From Rhinopithecus roxellana (Eukaryota; Chordata; Mammalia; Primates; Cercopithecidae): a stretch of DNA of 64,000 nucleotides. This document shows, one piece after another, positions 22,691 through 33,248 of this stretch. The first letter of the stretch is position 1. Every line of letters starts with the position of its first letter. The notes below the pieces were generated by a model. It saw only the letters and a list, made by a program, of their open reading frames with translations, had not been told where the DNA came from and did not search any database. A program made the translations under genes and the position numbers. The stretch spans positions 80,124,563 through 80,188,562 of the forward strand of contig NC_044564.1 in NCBI RefSeq assembly GCF_007565055.1, in the 5' to 3' direction.

Positions 22691-23843
22691 CAAGGAAACA
22701 TTAACAAATACACACAAACTAAGTATATAAGATTGTAGAAGAGGGTGTAATTTATATTGAGAAGTTCCAAGAAGGCCTTTCAGATACACATTTAATCTGA
22801 CACCAGGATGATTAGTAAAAATTAGGATGAGGTACTTTTAAGCACCCTTATCTGCTAGCCATCTGAAAATACAGAAAGCTCACTTCCCATTTTGCTTCAT
22901 TAATTGCCAAAAGTCCCTTGCATCAGTTGAGTACATGCTATATGCACTATGCTAACTTGGCTATTTCACCTACATGACAATATATATCCTTCATTATCCT
23001 TATGTTGAAGATATTAACTCTCTTTTTCTTAGAAAAATTAAGTTCTTAGAAATATATTATTTTGTACTATATTAATGTATTCCAATTATATTTCCTATGT
23101 TACACAGGATAATGTGAAATATTGAGGTCTGAAGATTCGGCTCAACTATTCTTAAAGCATGAATTATAAAGATGCATTCAGCATGTGATGCATTTTGTCA
23201 GTATGAGTTCCATATATATTTGTGAGAAAAGAGAGACGTAATTTTCATGAGGGAGCTGAAATTCTAGATTGACCTTTCCTTATTTATCTCAGTTTGGAGA
23301 GTTAGAAGAAAAGTTTTTGATGAAGATTTCTCCCTAATTTGTGTCAAACAATAATGTCCTAAAAAAACAAATAAAAATCTTATAAATGTGACTGAAAAAT
23401 GTTTCTACCTTAGATTAAACATGTTGCTTTGTAACTTCATTAGTGAAACCTTTCAGAACTTTCAGATCATTATTAGAAGCAAAATATGTAAAATAGCTAA
23501 AAATAGAGCTTTGTTCAAGGTCAAATAAGTTTGGTAGAGGCCATGAGGGTTCTATGGATTATAATTGAAACTTGAATATTGTGAGGATGAAATTTTAATG
23601 GATTCAACTGTCACTTCATTATTCTAAAAAACGGAGTGTTTAAAAAAGATATTTTCAAAATATTTTAATTCTATTTGCTTTCTCCCTTTTCTGCGGTTCA
23701 CATAAAAGTGGGTTGATGGTAAAAATGAAATATTATATTAATCCATACAGGGTAGAAGAACAGCCAGCTGTGTTAGCAGTTACTAACTTTCAAAGGCTCC
23801 CTGTCTGCTAATTTAAGTCACAGTTCTTTTTGCCACACAGAGT
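22691..23843. other. Unassigned AT-rich sequence
   Basis: No gene or repeat recognised. A splice-acceptor-like run (CAGTTCTTTTTGCCACACAG) ends at 23840, just before the open frame at 23844. Confidence 0.5.
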
Positions 23844-24233
23844 ATGGGCCAACTTTTAGTCTCCATAATACAGTCCAGTCAAACGCAGTTCCTGCCTTTG
23901 TGGGGACTAAGCATATCAAAACAAAAAGAGATAAAGAGGGAGTTTGAATGGCCATTCTCTCAGACATCTGTGCATGAGTCACATCAAAAGACTATCAGCA
24001 AGGAATACACATATGCTGCAGCCATACAAGAAGCAACTGAGTTGAAGCAGGTACCTGGCCCTTCATCCTACCAGGATTCTCATGTTCTTTCAAGGTTCAC
24101 TGAATTAATATCAGGCTACAATTGGACTAATTTGCTTCACAATTGGAACAACAATGACTCAAAGCACTTCTCTCATCATAAACACCTAAGAAATGCAAAG
24201 GAAAAAATTTCTTTAACTTCACTGTTTCTATAG
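23844..24233 (+). CDS. Unrecognised 129-aa open frame (doubtful)
   Basis: This is the longest ATG-initiated frame outside recognised repeats in the window (129 codons). The product would be hydrophilic, with no signal peptide, no membrane segment and no motif I recognise. It is preceded directly by a splice-acceptor-like CTTTTTGCCACACAG and contains a weak donor-like AAGCAG/GTACCT at 24045-24056. There is no Kozak-like context and no visible promoter. A frame of this length can occur by chance in 64 kb, so I treat it as most likely non-coding. Confidence 0.12.
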   Translation: MGQLLVSIIQSSQTQFLPLWGLSISKQKEIKREFEWPFSQTSVHESHQKTISKEYTYAAAIQEATELKQVPGPSSYQDSHVLSRFTELISGYNWTNLLHNWNNNDSKHFSHHKHLRNAKEKISLTSLFL

Positions 24234-24439
24234 AACGGAAATACATTGAGTGAGAACTCTGCATTGTAAATTAGCACTTGAGAAAGCTAAGTGGAGATCA
24301 TAAACATCAAATTATACACATACTTCTATTTATATCATTGACTCATGAGCATTCATATATCATTTATTCATGAGCATATATTATATCGTATAATCTCCAA
24401 ATTTCTGTTTGGGAGAAGAAAAATAATGTTTAGAGTGTG

Positions 24440-24610
24440 AACTATGTGTTCATCTTAGTAGAATCTCATGATAACTTTGGGAGTTGGAGATTATTTTTAT
24501 CAAGTTCAAAGAGGTTAAATAGCATGCACAAAGTCACTTGCAATGGTCAGTGATAGAATGTGACTTCCTTGTTTGACTGATGCTAAATGTCATACTTTTT
24601 CACAACTACA
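24440..24610 (-). repeat. MIR-like remnant
   Basis: Antisense MIR words: 'catcttagtagaatctcatgataactttgggag', 'caaagaggttaaatagcatgcacaaagtcac', 'agtgatagaatgtgac'. Confidence 0.6.
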
Positions 24611-24825
24611 ATAAAAACGGTCTACTTAGAAAATGAGCTCCAAAGGACAGAGAGATCAATTGTTCTATTGACTATTGACAAGATTTCTGCCTGACATCAC
24701 TGTTCATGTGGGTATTTAATGAGTAAGTATGTCCCACAAAAGAGATCCCTATATTTGAAAATATAAAGACATAAGACTACTATTGGAAATGCTTGTTACT
24801 AAAAATTGTAATAATAATAAAACCA

Positions 24826-25050
24826 TCATTTCTTGGTGCTTTCTCTAGGCTAGGCACTGTACTAAGCAAGCACTTGACAAAACACTATTTAATCTTCATA
24901 ACAGTAATCCTTATTGTTTCCCACATTTTACAGTTAAAAACTGAAGCTTAGAGATGTTCAGCTACTTGCTACATACACCTGGTTAGTAAGTGGCAGTAGG
25001 AGCCGTAGAATCTAGGGCTGACTCAACAGCCTCTTCCATTACTTAATAGT
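24826..25050 (-). repeat. MIR SINE
   Basis: Clear antisense MIR: 'tctaggctaggcactgtactaagcaagcacttg', 'taatcttcataacagtaatcc', 'acattttacagttaaaaactgaagcttagag', 'gttagtaagtggcagtagg'. Confidence 0.85.
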
Positions 25051-25339
25051 TTAAAACTCCTTATAATCAGTGATGTATTGTATTTATTAGAAATAATTAC
25101 AAAGTATGAACTGCCCAGCAGACAGAAGAGAAACATTGAAAGCAAGAGCCAGGATCTACACATGAACTCAAATTTAACACAATGTATAATGGGAAAATTA
25201 GGGCTTCCATATAGATTTCAAAAGTAATAGGGATGGCCACCCACATTCCTTGACTTGTGGCCCCTCTCTCCTCCATTCTCAAAGCCAGCAATAATGAGTG
25301 GAATCCCTGTCAGTCTTCTAATCTCTGCTCCTTCTTTCA

Positions 25340-25560
25340 TCTATATTTCTCTTTACTACTCTCTTATATGAATTTATAGGATTAGATTAAGCCCACTCAG
25401 ATAATCCAGGATAATCTCTCCATTTTAAGGTTCTAAATCTTAATTGTATCTATAAAATTGCTTTTATCATGTAAAATAAGAGATTCATAGGTTTCAGGGA
25501 TTAGGGTGTGAACATCTTGGGGGGCTGTTATTATTCTTCCTACCATAACCCCTCAGCAAC
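25340..25560 (+). repeat. Ancient repeat remnant, unassigned
   Basis: Contains 'ggattagattaagcccactcagataatccaggataatctctccattttaag' and 'gggattagggtgtgaacatcttggggggc', a word order I recognise from a dispersed mammalian repeat but cannot name. Confidence 0.4.
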
Positions 25561-25574
25561 ATACGTAAATTAGT

Positions 25575-25905
25575 AACACATACAATGTGAATGACTCTTA
25601 AATTTATGATGTTAAATAAAAGCGTTACATACTATATGATTCCTTTTATATGACATTTGGAATAGACAAAACTATAGAGGCAGAAAATAGATTGGTTGTT
25701 TCCAGGAACTGAGAATGAGAGGAGGGGATTGATTACACAGGAGTTTGAGGCAATTTTTTGGGTGATAGAAACGTTTTACATCTTTCTTGTGATGGGATTA
25801 TACTGCTGTGTGCATTTGTCCAAACTCATAGAACTGAATTCTAAAAAGAGTAAATTTTTGGATATAAATTACATGCAATAAAACTGATTGAAAACAAACA
25901 GAAAA
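25575..25905 (+). mobile_element. L1M 3' end fragment
   Basis: Plus-strand L1 3' sequence: 'catactatatgattccttttatatgacatttggaatagacaaaactatagaggcagaaaatag' and 'ttggttgtttccaggaactgagaatgagaggaggggattgattac', followed by an A-rich end. Confidence 0.8.
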
Positions 25906-26189
25906 GAAAAAGGTATTAGTGCTTCACTGAGTCACCATGAATCTTAAAGTACTAGGATTTTAGGGCTACAGGGAGATGTTATTAATAGGGTGAGAATATG
26001 TACCTAACTTTCTGAGACTTTCCTGATTTAAAACATTTTGTCTCATTGCTCCTATGGAACTCCAGCTATATGAATATTTTAGTGGGCAAAATATATTTGT
26101 GAACCCAAGAAAAATTCCATCACACGTCAGTTGTTCCAGTTTTGCATTAGAAACATACAGTCCCCTCATTCTCCAGGGTCACATAGCTT

Positions 26190-26322
26190 AGTTCCATTAT
26201 TTCAAAGCAGTAGCAGCAGCCAGTGAGATTAAGTAATTTGCTTGAGGTCATATATCTTATTAGTATGGCAGCCAGGAGTAGAATTCCTGTCTCTAAGCTC
26301 CTGTCCACTACTCTATCACTGA
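26190..26322 (-). repeat. MIR remnant
   Basis: Antisense MIR words: 'agattaagtaatttgcttgaggtcatatatcttattagtatggcagcc', 'ctgtctctaagctcctgtccactac'. Confidence 0.65.
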
Positions 26323-27975
26323 AATGAAGAGTTCTTACAAATCTAAGGGAAACTATAATTGTTTCTGTCAATCCCAATATTTAAGCATTAATGAGACACC
26401 TGTGCAACTGCACAAATTGTGAATGGTGCTGCAGTTAGCAGACATAATTGGTGGCAATTTTAGTAGCTATATTTACTTTTCCAGATGTGTGTGCTGCTCT
26501 TAGGCCCTAGAGAAACAGTTCCACAGCATTAGACTTACTTATGAATTGGTCAAACAAACAGGTATCTTTAGACATTCACTTAGGCAATATGTTCTAGGGA
26601 TGGGATCAGGAATATAACCTAAGGCACAGGACACAGAAATGCAGAAGACAGAGGCAGTACTATATAGCACAGTTTAATGAGGGGAGCCAAATCACTCTCT
26701 CTATGAATGGCAGCTTCATTACCTTCAAAAGATTTCTTCTCAAAGATCCAATTCAATAGAGGACTCTCAATCCAGACTGAGACTAGGGATTTGTTTACTT
26801 GCCAACTCCCTCGCACATCTGTTCCCCTTCTGTTTCCTTCTTGATGTTAAAAAGCCCTGTTTTATCATGGCAGGACATTGAAACTCAGAGAGCACTTTTA
26901 GCTAGCTTCAAATGGCAGATTCTTATAGTACAGAATTATAGTATGGTCTGATTGACAGCATCAATAATTGAATGCACTTTGTCTTGCAGCTGCCAATCCA
27001 TGGCATAAAATGATAGCTCATTTAATCACATTTCTTAGGATGAATAACTTACTTTAATTTTTGTTAATTTTTAAAAAAATATTGGCAACCTCATGCAATC
27101 ACATTCGTTCTCACCCTTCTGCCATTGAAACTAAAACACTCACTTCATTTAAAGAAATGCTTATCAAAGGGTTGAATACAAACTATTCCATGTGTTTCTC
27201 CATAACTGTTTTGAGAAAATACCCAAACAAATTACCTACTGAAATTTAAGAATCAAGAAGCCAGAGACCTGCTTGAGAAGTAAAACATTTGACAAAGATG
27301 TTGTCACAATAAGCTTCTATAGGATCATTCAATCCACAAGATATAACATGTTAGACGTAGAGAAAACTGCATATAGCCAGGCAGTAACTACATAAAAGAC
27401 ATGCAAAAACCAGTGTGCTGAAAATTCAACGTTAGGAAACCAGAGTTCTAGTTCACCTCAATCACTAATCATAACAGTAATTGAGGACCTATTATGTGCC
27501 AGCGAATCGATGTGCTGTACTAGTTAAGGTTCTCTGGTTGCAAGCAATTGAAACTATTACTGGCTAAAGAAAATGTACTGGAAATATATTAAAAGTTTAT
27601 GAATTCAAAAAGAAGAGTGGAGAAGCAGATTTCAAAGAACTGTAATAGGGCCAAGAAATAGAAACTACAGGGCCTGACCCATTCAATATGAATTGAGGCT
27701 TCAAACATTCTCAATTTCATTGTTGATCTGCCTTATATTCAAATTCAGATTGGAAATATATGCTGAACGTATTTTAGGTCATGTCCTGGGTTGGGACAAG
27801 GTCAGGGCCCACCCAATTACAACCACCAATGAAGAGAAAACTTCCTAAAATAAATTCCACTGGATGTTAGGACAGGTGATGGAAAGCTAGATTCCACTCA
27901 CTGGAATGGAAAAAAAGAAAAAAAAACTCAACAATTTAATTTTGATGCATGATATTTTTATATATCTATCAATGA
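26323..27975. other. Unassigned sequence
   Basis: No gene recognised. A short MIR-like word ('gaggacctattatgtgccagc') occurs near 27484. Confidence 0.5.
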
Positions 27976-27979
27976 AATC

Positions 27980-28440
27980 CATTTTGCAAATACAATTAAA
28001 TCATATCATTCCAAAAGTTTTCCATGCTACTTGGAATAATCCAAACTACTTACCTCAGCTTACTAAGCTTCATCTCCATTTTGTCTTGTAGTATTCTCCT
28101 TACACACTAACCTTGAGACATATAGGTTTTTTCCTTTAGACACATCAAGTTCATACTGGCCTTAGGCCTGTGCTCCAACTGTCCCTTTTGCCTGGAATGT
28201 CCCTTATATTTCATGGATGAAACCTTATCATTTGGATGACAGCACAAATGTTTTCTCATCAGAGAGGTTTTCACTGATCACCCAAGCTAAAATTAATCAG
28301 TGACTTCCTATCATATTATACCATTTTCATTCCGCTTAAAAAATATTACCTGTCCCAAATAAAATATAAGATTTGCTGAGAATAGTAAGCCTCTTTTGCA
28401 TACTTGATAGTTCCCAGACATACTAGGCATTCAGTACATA
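27980..28440 (+). mobile_element. L2 LINE 3' fragment
   Basis: Plus-strand L2 order: 'ccaaactacttacctcagcttac', 'ggcctgtgctccaactgtcccttttgcctggaatgtccc', 'gatgacagcacaaatgttttctcatc', 'agaggttttcactgatcaccc', ending 'aggcattcagtacata'. Confidence 0.75.
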
Positions 28441-28442
28441 AA

Positions 28443-28468
28443 TACACACACACACACACACACACACG
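28443..28468. repeat. (CA)n microsatellite
   Basis: About 13 uninterrupted CA units directly after the L2 end. Confidence 0.95.
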
Positions 28469-28499
28469 TTTACCATAAATAATTTTTTAAATAACCAAA

Positions 28500-28650
28500 C
28501 ATAATAGATTTTATTTTGTTCACTTTATAGAAGAGGACACTGAATTTAATAAAAATTAAGGAATTTGCACATCCAACATTTATGTATGGCATAATTCATA
28601 GTCAGATCTGTTTGGATCCAAGGCCAAGGTCTTAAACACTGTCACATGTT
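28500..28650 (-). repeat. MIR remnant
   Basis: Antisense MIR words: 'ttcactttatagaagaggacactgaatttaat', 'taaggaatttgcacatcca', 'gtttggatccaaggccaaggtcttaaac'. Confidence 0.6.
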
Positions 28651-29301
28651 TGATTATCACTACCTGTATGATTTGGGGTAAGTCACTGGATAGAAAGATG
28701 CTTTTCTAATTTTTTTTAGCAGCAAAATCTATTTTTTTCTAAATAAAATCATATAGACAACCTCAATAAATTGCTAATATGATACATTCAAAGACACAAT
28801 GTTTATTTATTGTGAAATCATTCAGTGAAAGTAATAAGATTGCCCTGACAAATATATTTTAAAATTTCTATGTTAAGAAAATCCCTATTTATATGTACAC
28901 AGTGAGACATGGTGAGATTTTAAAAATGGACTTCCTTGAAATCTTAAAATACTCATTGATTGCAGGTATGGCAGGAAAATCTTTATTCTAATTGTGCCCA
29001 GAAGGGAGTTAACTTGGAATCATGTGTTTAGATATTGATGGTCTCCAGCGTGTTAAAATCTGGTGTATAAAAATAGTCCCAGAGTGGGTGGTTTATTATT
29101 ATACTGCCTAAAATACAGTTTAATATGCTATATATGCACAGAAAAACTTGTAGAATTTCTAAAGGATCTTCAAAAAAATCACAGTTTAAAATCTGTGGGC
29201 CTAATGTTATCCAGGGTTACCTATGGCTCTCACATTCTGTAGGCAAATTCCATGCCTTTTGATATAACTGTATTTGCTCTGATAAAATAATATAAGAAGC
29301 A
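28651..29301. other. Unassigned AT-rich sequence
   Basis: No gene or repeat recognised. Confidence 0.5.
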
Positions 29302-29592
29302 GGCCGGGTGTGGTGGCTCACGCCTGTAATCCCAGCACTTTGGGAGTTTGAGGTGAGTGGATCACTTGAGGTCAAGAGTTCTAGAAGAGCCTGGCCAACG
29401 TGGTAAAATGTCACCTCTACTAAAAATACAAAAATTAGCCAGGTGTGGTGGTGTGCACCTGCAATACCAGTTAATCGGGAGGCTGAGGCAGGAGAATCGC
29501 TTTAACCCGGGAGATGGAGGTTGTAGTGAGCTGAGATTGTGCCACTGCACTCCAGCCTAGGCAACGGAGGGAGACTCTGTTTCAATCAATCA
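29302..29592 (+). mobile_element. AluS element
   Basis: Complete plus-strand Alu starting 'ggccgggtgtggtggctcacgcc' with an (AATC)-type tail. Flanking 'ataaaataatataagaagca' and 'ataaaataagaagca' form a slightly decayed target-site duplication. Confidence 0.96.
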
Positions 29593-29609
29593 ATAAAATA
29601 AGAAGCAAG

Positions 29610-30339
29610 CCAAATAGATCCAAAATAGTCTCGAAATAAGCTGTAAATAACTCCAGAGCATAGCATCAAAGCAAACATAAGTTTAGAGAACAATGGCAGG
29701 ATAATGGGCACCAGACAGTAACCAATCACAATCAATTACCATCATCTGCTTTAAAAGGCAGAAGGCTAACATCACCGTATATCAGAGTAAGAGGGTGAGA
29801 AAGAATCGTCAGACACGTAATTTGTAAAGAAGCTAATAGAAATAATGCATGGTATTATAACAGAAATTAAAAGCTACCCCTAAAATACTAATAGTTTATA
29901 AGAAAAGACACGTAGGTTAATGAAGCAATCCAGGAAACCTAACAGTACAAATGGCAAGGCTCTTCTTTTGTTTTGCAGATTCTAGAGAAAGTCACAGCTT
30001 TCTATAGCTCTTATATAATAAACAAAAGCCTTGGTGTGTTATACTGAGGAAGTTGTTTGTCTAAAGCAAAATGTTGTAGCAGTACGGCTAATACTTAGAG
30101 TCAGAAGGGGATTAACCATGAAGCAAAGAAGTTTAGGATTCAAAGTCTCCAGCTTACATGGGCCCCTGTCAAGACTTCATTTCTATTTTTCCATTAGCAG
30201 TTATACATTTGTTGCTGTTTTTTAAAAAAATAATAGCTATATCCCTCCCCCAAATTTTATAAGCTTCAAGCCCCACAAAACCTGCATCTACCTCTGGTTT
30301 CAGTAATGGGTTTTTAATTGTGAAGGAACCAGGTATAGT
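29610..30339. other. Unassigned sequence
   Basis: No gene or repeat recognised. The minus-strand frame at 30169-30537 runs from here into the neighbouring LTR and is not a gene. Confidence 0.5.
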
Positions 30340-30956
30340 TGTCAGAGGCGTTTGAACCAGAGCAACTCCATCTTGAATAGGGCTGGGTAAAATGAGGCTG
30401 AAACCTACTGGGCTGCATTCCCAGGAGGTTAGACATTCTAAGTCACCGGATGTATAGGAGGTTGGCACAATATACAGGTCATAAAGACCTTGCTGACAAA
30501 ATAGACTGTGGTAAAGAAGCTGGCCAAAACCCACCAAAACTAAGATGGCAATGAAAGTAACCTCTGGTCATCCTCACTGCTCATTATATGCTAATTATAA
30601 TGTATTAGCAGGCTGAAAGACATTTCCACTAGTGCCATAACAGCTTACAAACACCATGGCAACATCAGGAAATTACCCTATATGGTCTAAAAAGGAGAGG
30701 AACCCTCAGTTCCAGGATTGCCCACCCCTTCCCCCAGAAAACTCATGAATAATCCAACCCTTGTTTCACACATAATCAAGAAGTAACAATACATACAAGC
30801 AGCTGAGCAGCCCATGCCACTGCTCTGCCTATGGAGTAGCCATTCTTTTATTTCTTTGCTTCTCTGATAAACTTGCTTTCACTTTATCGATTTGCCTCAA
30901 ATTCGTTCTTACACGAGGTCCAAGAACCCTCTCTTGAAGACCCCTTTCCAGTAACA
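30340..30956 (+). mobile_element. Solo ERV1 LTR (LTR9-like)
   Basis: 617-bp element that starts TGTCAGAGGCG, ends CCAGTAACA and is flanked by a 4-bp duplication 'tagt' (30336-30339 and 30957-30960). A TG...CA LTR with a 4-bp duplication fits ERV1. No internal sequence lies beside it, so it is a solo LTR. The sequence matches my memory of LTR9 (HUERS-P3 group), though this name is not computed. The usual polyadenylation hexamer appears as GATAAA (near 30867), so transcript ending there may be weakened. Confidence 0.85.
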
Positions 30957-31009
30957 TAGTCAGTACCAGGTGTGACTATGGAGCAGCAAACTAAATGTTA
31001 TGTCTCTCT

Positions 31010-31112
31010 TAACTTCTCTCTTCCACATATCTCTCTTTCAGGCTCTTTCACATACACTCCGTCTCTCTCTCCTTCTCTCCCTTTCCTCCCTCTCCCCTAC
31101 CTACCCCCCATC
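31010..31112. repeat. Polypyrimidine (CT-rich) tract
   Basis: About 100 bases dominated by CTCT, TCTC and CCCT units on the plus strand. Confidence 0.7.
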
Positions 31113-31440
31113 TCTGTCATTGACTAAGATGGCCTGTTGCTCTCAGCTTGACTAAACTTTAGACAGGTTTGTTCCTGATTATAGGTCCCTGAATTCTCTT
31201 TTCTTAGAGCATCTATATTAGAAAACTTGCAATTATAAATAATTTATCTTCCCCTTTAAAACATAAATATTTTCTCAGCCTCTTGCCAGTTACACAACTC
31301 AGAAAAGTCTTTTTTTAAGGACCTAGGAGTCATCCCTTTGAAATATAATCATCAAGAAAGACAGAACTCCTATCTCTTAGTCTCTGTAGAACAGCTGGAG
31401 CCAAACTTCACTAAGTACCAATGAATAAACACACATGATC

Positions 31441-32224
31441 TGATATGGCTGTGTCCCCACCCAAATCTCATCTTGAATTGTAGCTCCGATAATTTCCACT
31501 GTGTTGTGGGAGGGACCTGGTGGGAGATAATTGAATTATGGGGGTGGTTTCTGTTTCATGTGTCCGTGTGAAGAGATCACCAAACAGGCTTTGTGTGAGC
31601 AACACAGCTGTTTATTTCACTTGGGTGCAGGTGGGCTGAGTCCGAAAAAGGTGTCAGCAAAGGTGGTGGGATTATCATGAGTTCTTATAGGTTTGGGGAT
31701 AGGCGGTGGAGTTAAGAGCAATGTTTTGGGGGCAGGAAGTGGATCTCACAAAGTACATCCTCAAGGGTGGGGAGAATTACAAAGAAACTTCTTAAGGATG
31801 GGGGAGATTACAAAGCACATGGATCTGTTAGGATGGGGCAGAAACAAATCACAATGGTGGAACGTCATCAGTTAAGCTATCTTTACTTCTGTGGATCTTC
31901 AGTTGCTTCAGGCCATCTCGATGTATACACGCAGGTCCCTGGGGATATGATGGCTTAGCTTGGGCTCAGAGGCCTGACAGTTTCCCCCATACTGTTCTCG
32001 TGGAAGTGAATAAGTCTCACAGGACCTGATGGTTTTATAAGGGATTTCCCTTTTCACTTGATTCTCTCTGTCTTGTCACCATGTAAGATGTGCCTTTTGC
32101 CTTCTGCCATGATTGTGACACCTCCCCAGCCACGTGGAACTATGAGTCCATTAAACCTCTTTTTCTTTATAAATTACCAAGTCTCGGGTATATCTTATCA
32201 GCAATGTGAAAATGAACTAATACA
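31441..32224 (+). mobile_element. MST-type MaLR LTR, split by a nested LTR
   Basis: Two plus-strand halves of one LTR: 31441-31551 ('tgatatggctgtgtccccacccaaatctcatcttgaattg') and 31980-32224 ('ggacctgatggttttataagggatttccc', 'gccatgattgtgacacctccccagccacgtgg', 'attaaacctctttttctttataaattacc', ending 'gaactaataca'). The interruption is a 428-bp younger LTR. Without it the element has normal MST length (about 350 bp). No internal MaLR sequence is adjacent. Confidence 0.9.
31552..31979 (-). mobile_element. Nested solo LTR7-like LTR (HERV-H group)
   Basis: On the minus strand this 428-bp LTR starts TGTCAGGCCTCTGAGCCCAA and ends CACACGGACACATGAAACA. It is flanked by a perfect 5-bp duplication 'gtttc' (31547-31551 and 31980-31984) inside the MST LTR. 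It has a CCTATAA box and an AATAAA signal (plus-strand TTTATT at 31611-31616). Start and end match LTR7 as I remember it, while the middle differs from the commonest LTR7, suggesting an LTR7B/C/Y-like variant. It carries no coding sequence. Confidence 0.88.
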
Positions 32225-32422
32225 TTGACTAAACTCTGGCCTAGTACCTTCCAGTACTATCCTATTAGCTCACTCCAGGGCTTAAAAGCTCTCCCACATT
32301 TTATTTAAACAGAGTTGAGCTCAATCTCTCTCCCCTATTGCAACAGTATTGAATAAAGTCATCCTTGACTGTTTAAGTCTGTCCATTGCAATTTTTCTTT
32401 GACAATTAAGAAGTACAAACTG

Positions 32423-32733
32423 CTTTTTTTTTCTTTTTTCTCTTTTTTTTTTAAGACAAAGTCTCACTCTGTTGCCTAGGCTGGAGTGTAGTGGCATGAT
32501 CTTGGCTCACTGCAACCTCTGCCTCCCAGGTTCAAGCGATTCTTCTGCCTCAGCTTCCCGATTAGCTGGGATTACAGGCTCCTGCTACCACGCATGACTA
32601 ATTTTTGTATTTTTAGTACAGACAAGGTTTCACTATGTTGGTCATGCTGGTCTGGAATTCCTGACCTTGTGATCCGTCCACCTTGGCCTCCCAAAGTGCT
32701 GGGATTACAGGCGTGAACCACAATGCCCCAGCC
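32423..32733 (-). mobile_element. AluS element
   Basis: Reverse-complement Alu with a long interrupted T tail. Flanked by the duplication 'acaaactg' (32415-32422 and 32734-32741). Confidence 0.95.
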
Positions 32734-33248
32734 ACAAACTGTTTTTATAATGCTGTAAAGTGTTTAGTTCTAGTGCATGCCAATGTCGGTTTTTTCCTCA
32801 GATTCTTTAACCTTGCTCCTCTATCCTACCCCAATTTTTTACTTCCTTTGTTTGTTTGCTTAAATATTACTTTCTCTGGCATTCCTATCTATAAAAACTT
32901 GCTATTCTATATCACTGCTTCCTGTTGGTTTCTTATATAGTTTTCACCATAAATAGTAATTATTGTATTTGTTTTTTATATTTATATTTTTATTTTTTAA
33001 ATTTTTTTATATTTTTTTATTTTTTATTATACTTTAAGATCCAGGGTACATGTGCATAATGGGCAGGTTTGTTACATATGTATACTTATGCCATGTTGGT
33101 GTGCTGCACCCATCAACTTGTCAGGACCCATCAAGTCATCATTTATATCATGTATAACTCCCCGATGCAATCCCTCCCCCCGCCCCCCTCCCCATGATAG
33201 GCCCCAGTGTGTGATGTTCCCCTCCCCGAGTCCAAGTTTCCTCATTGT

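Noticed and set aside
28443..28468. Possible CRISPR-like or regularly spaced repeat
   Set aside because: It is a plain (CA)n microsatellite. No spaced direct repeats are present anywhere in the window.
30169..30537. 122-codon minus-strand frame
   Set aside because: Runs across the boundary of the ERV1 LTR into unrelated sequence; no known motif and antisense to the LTR.
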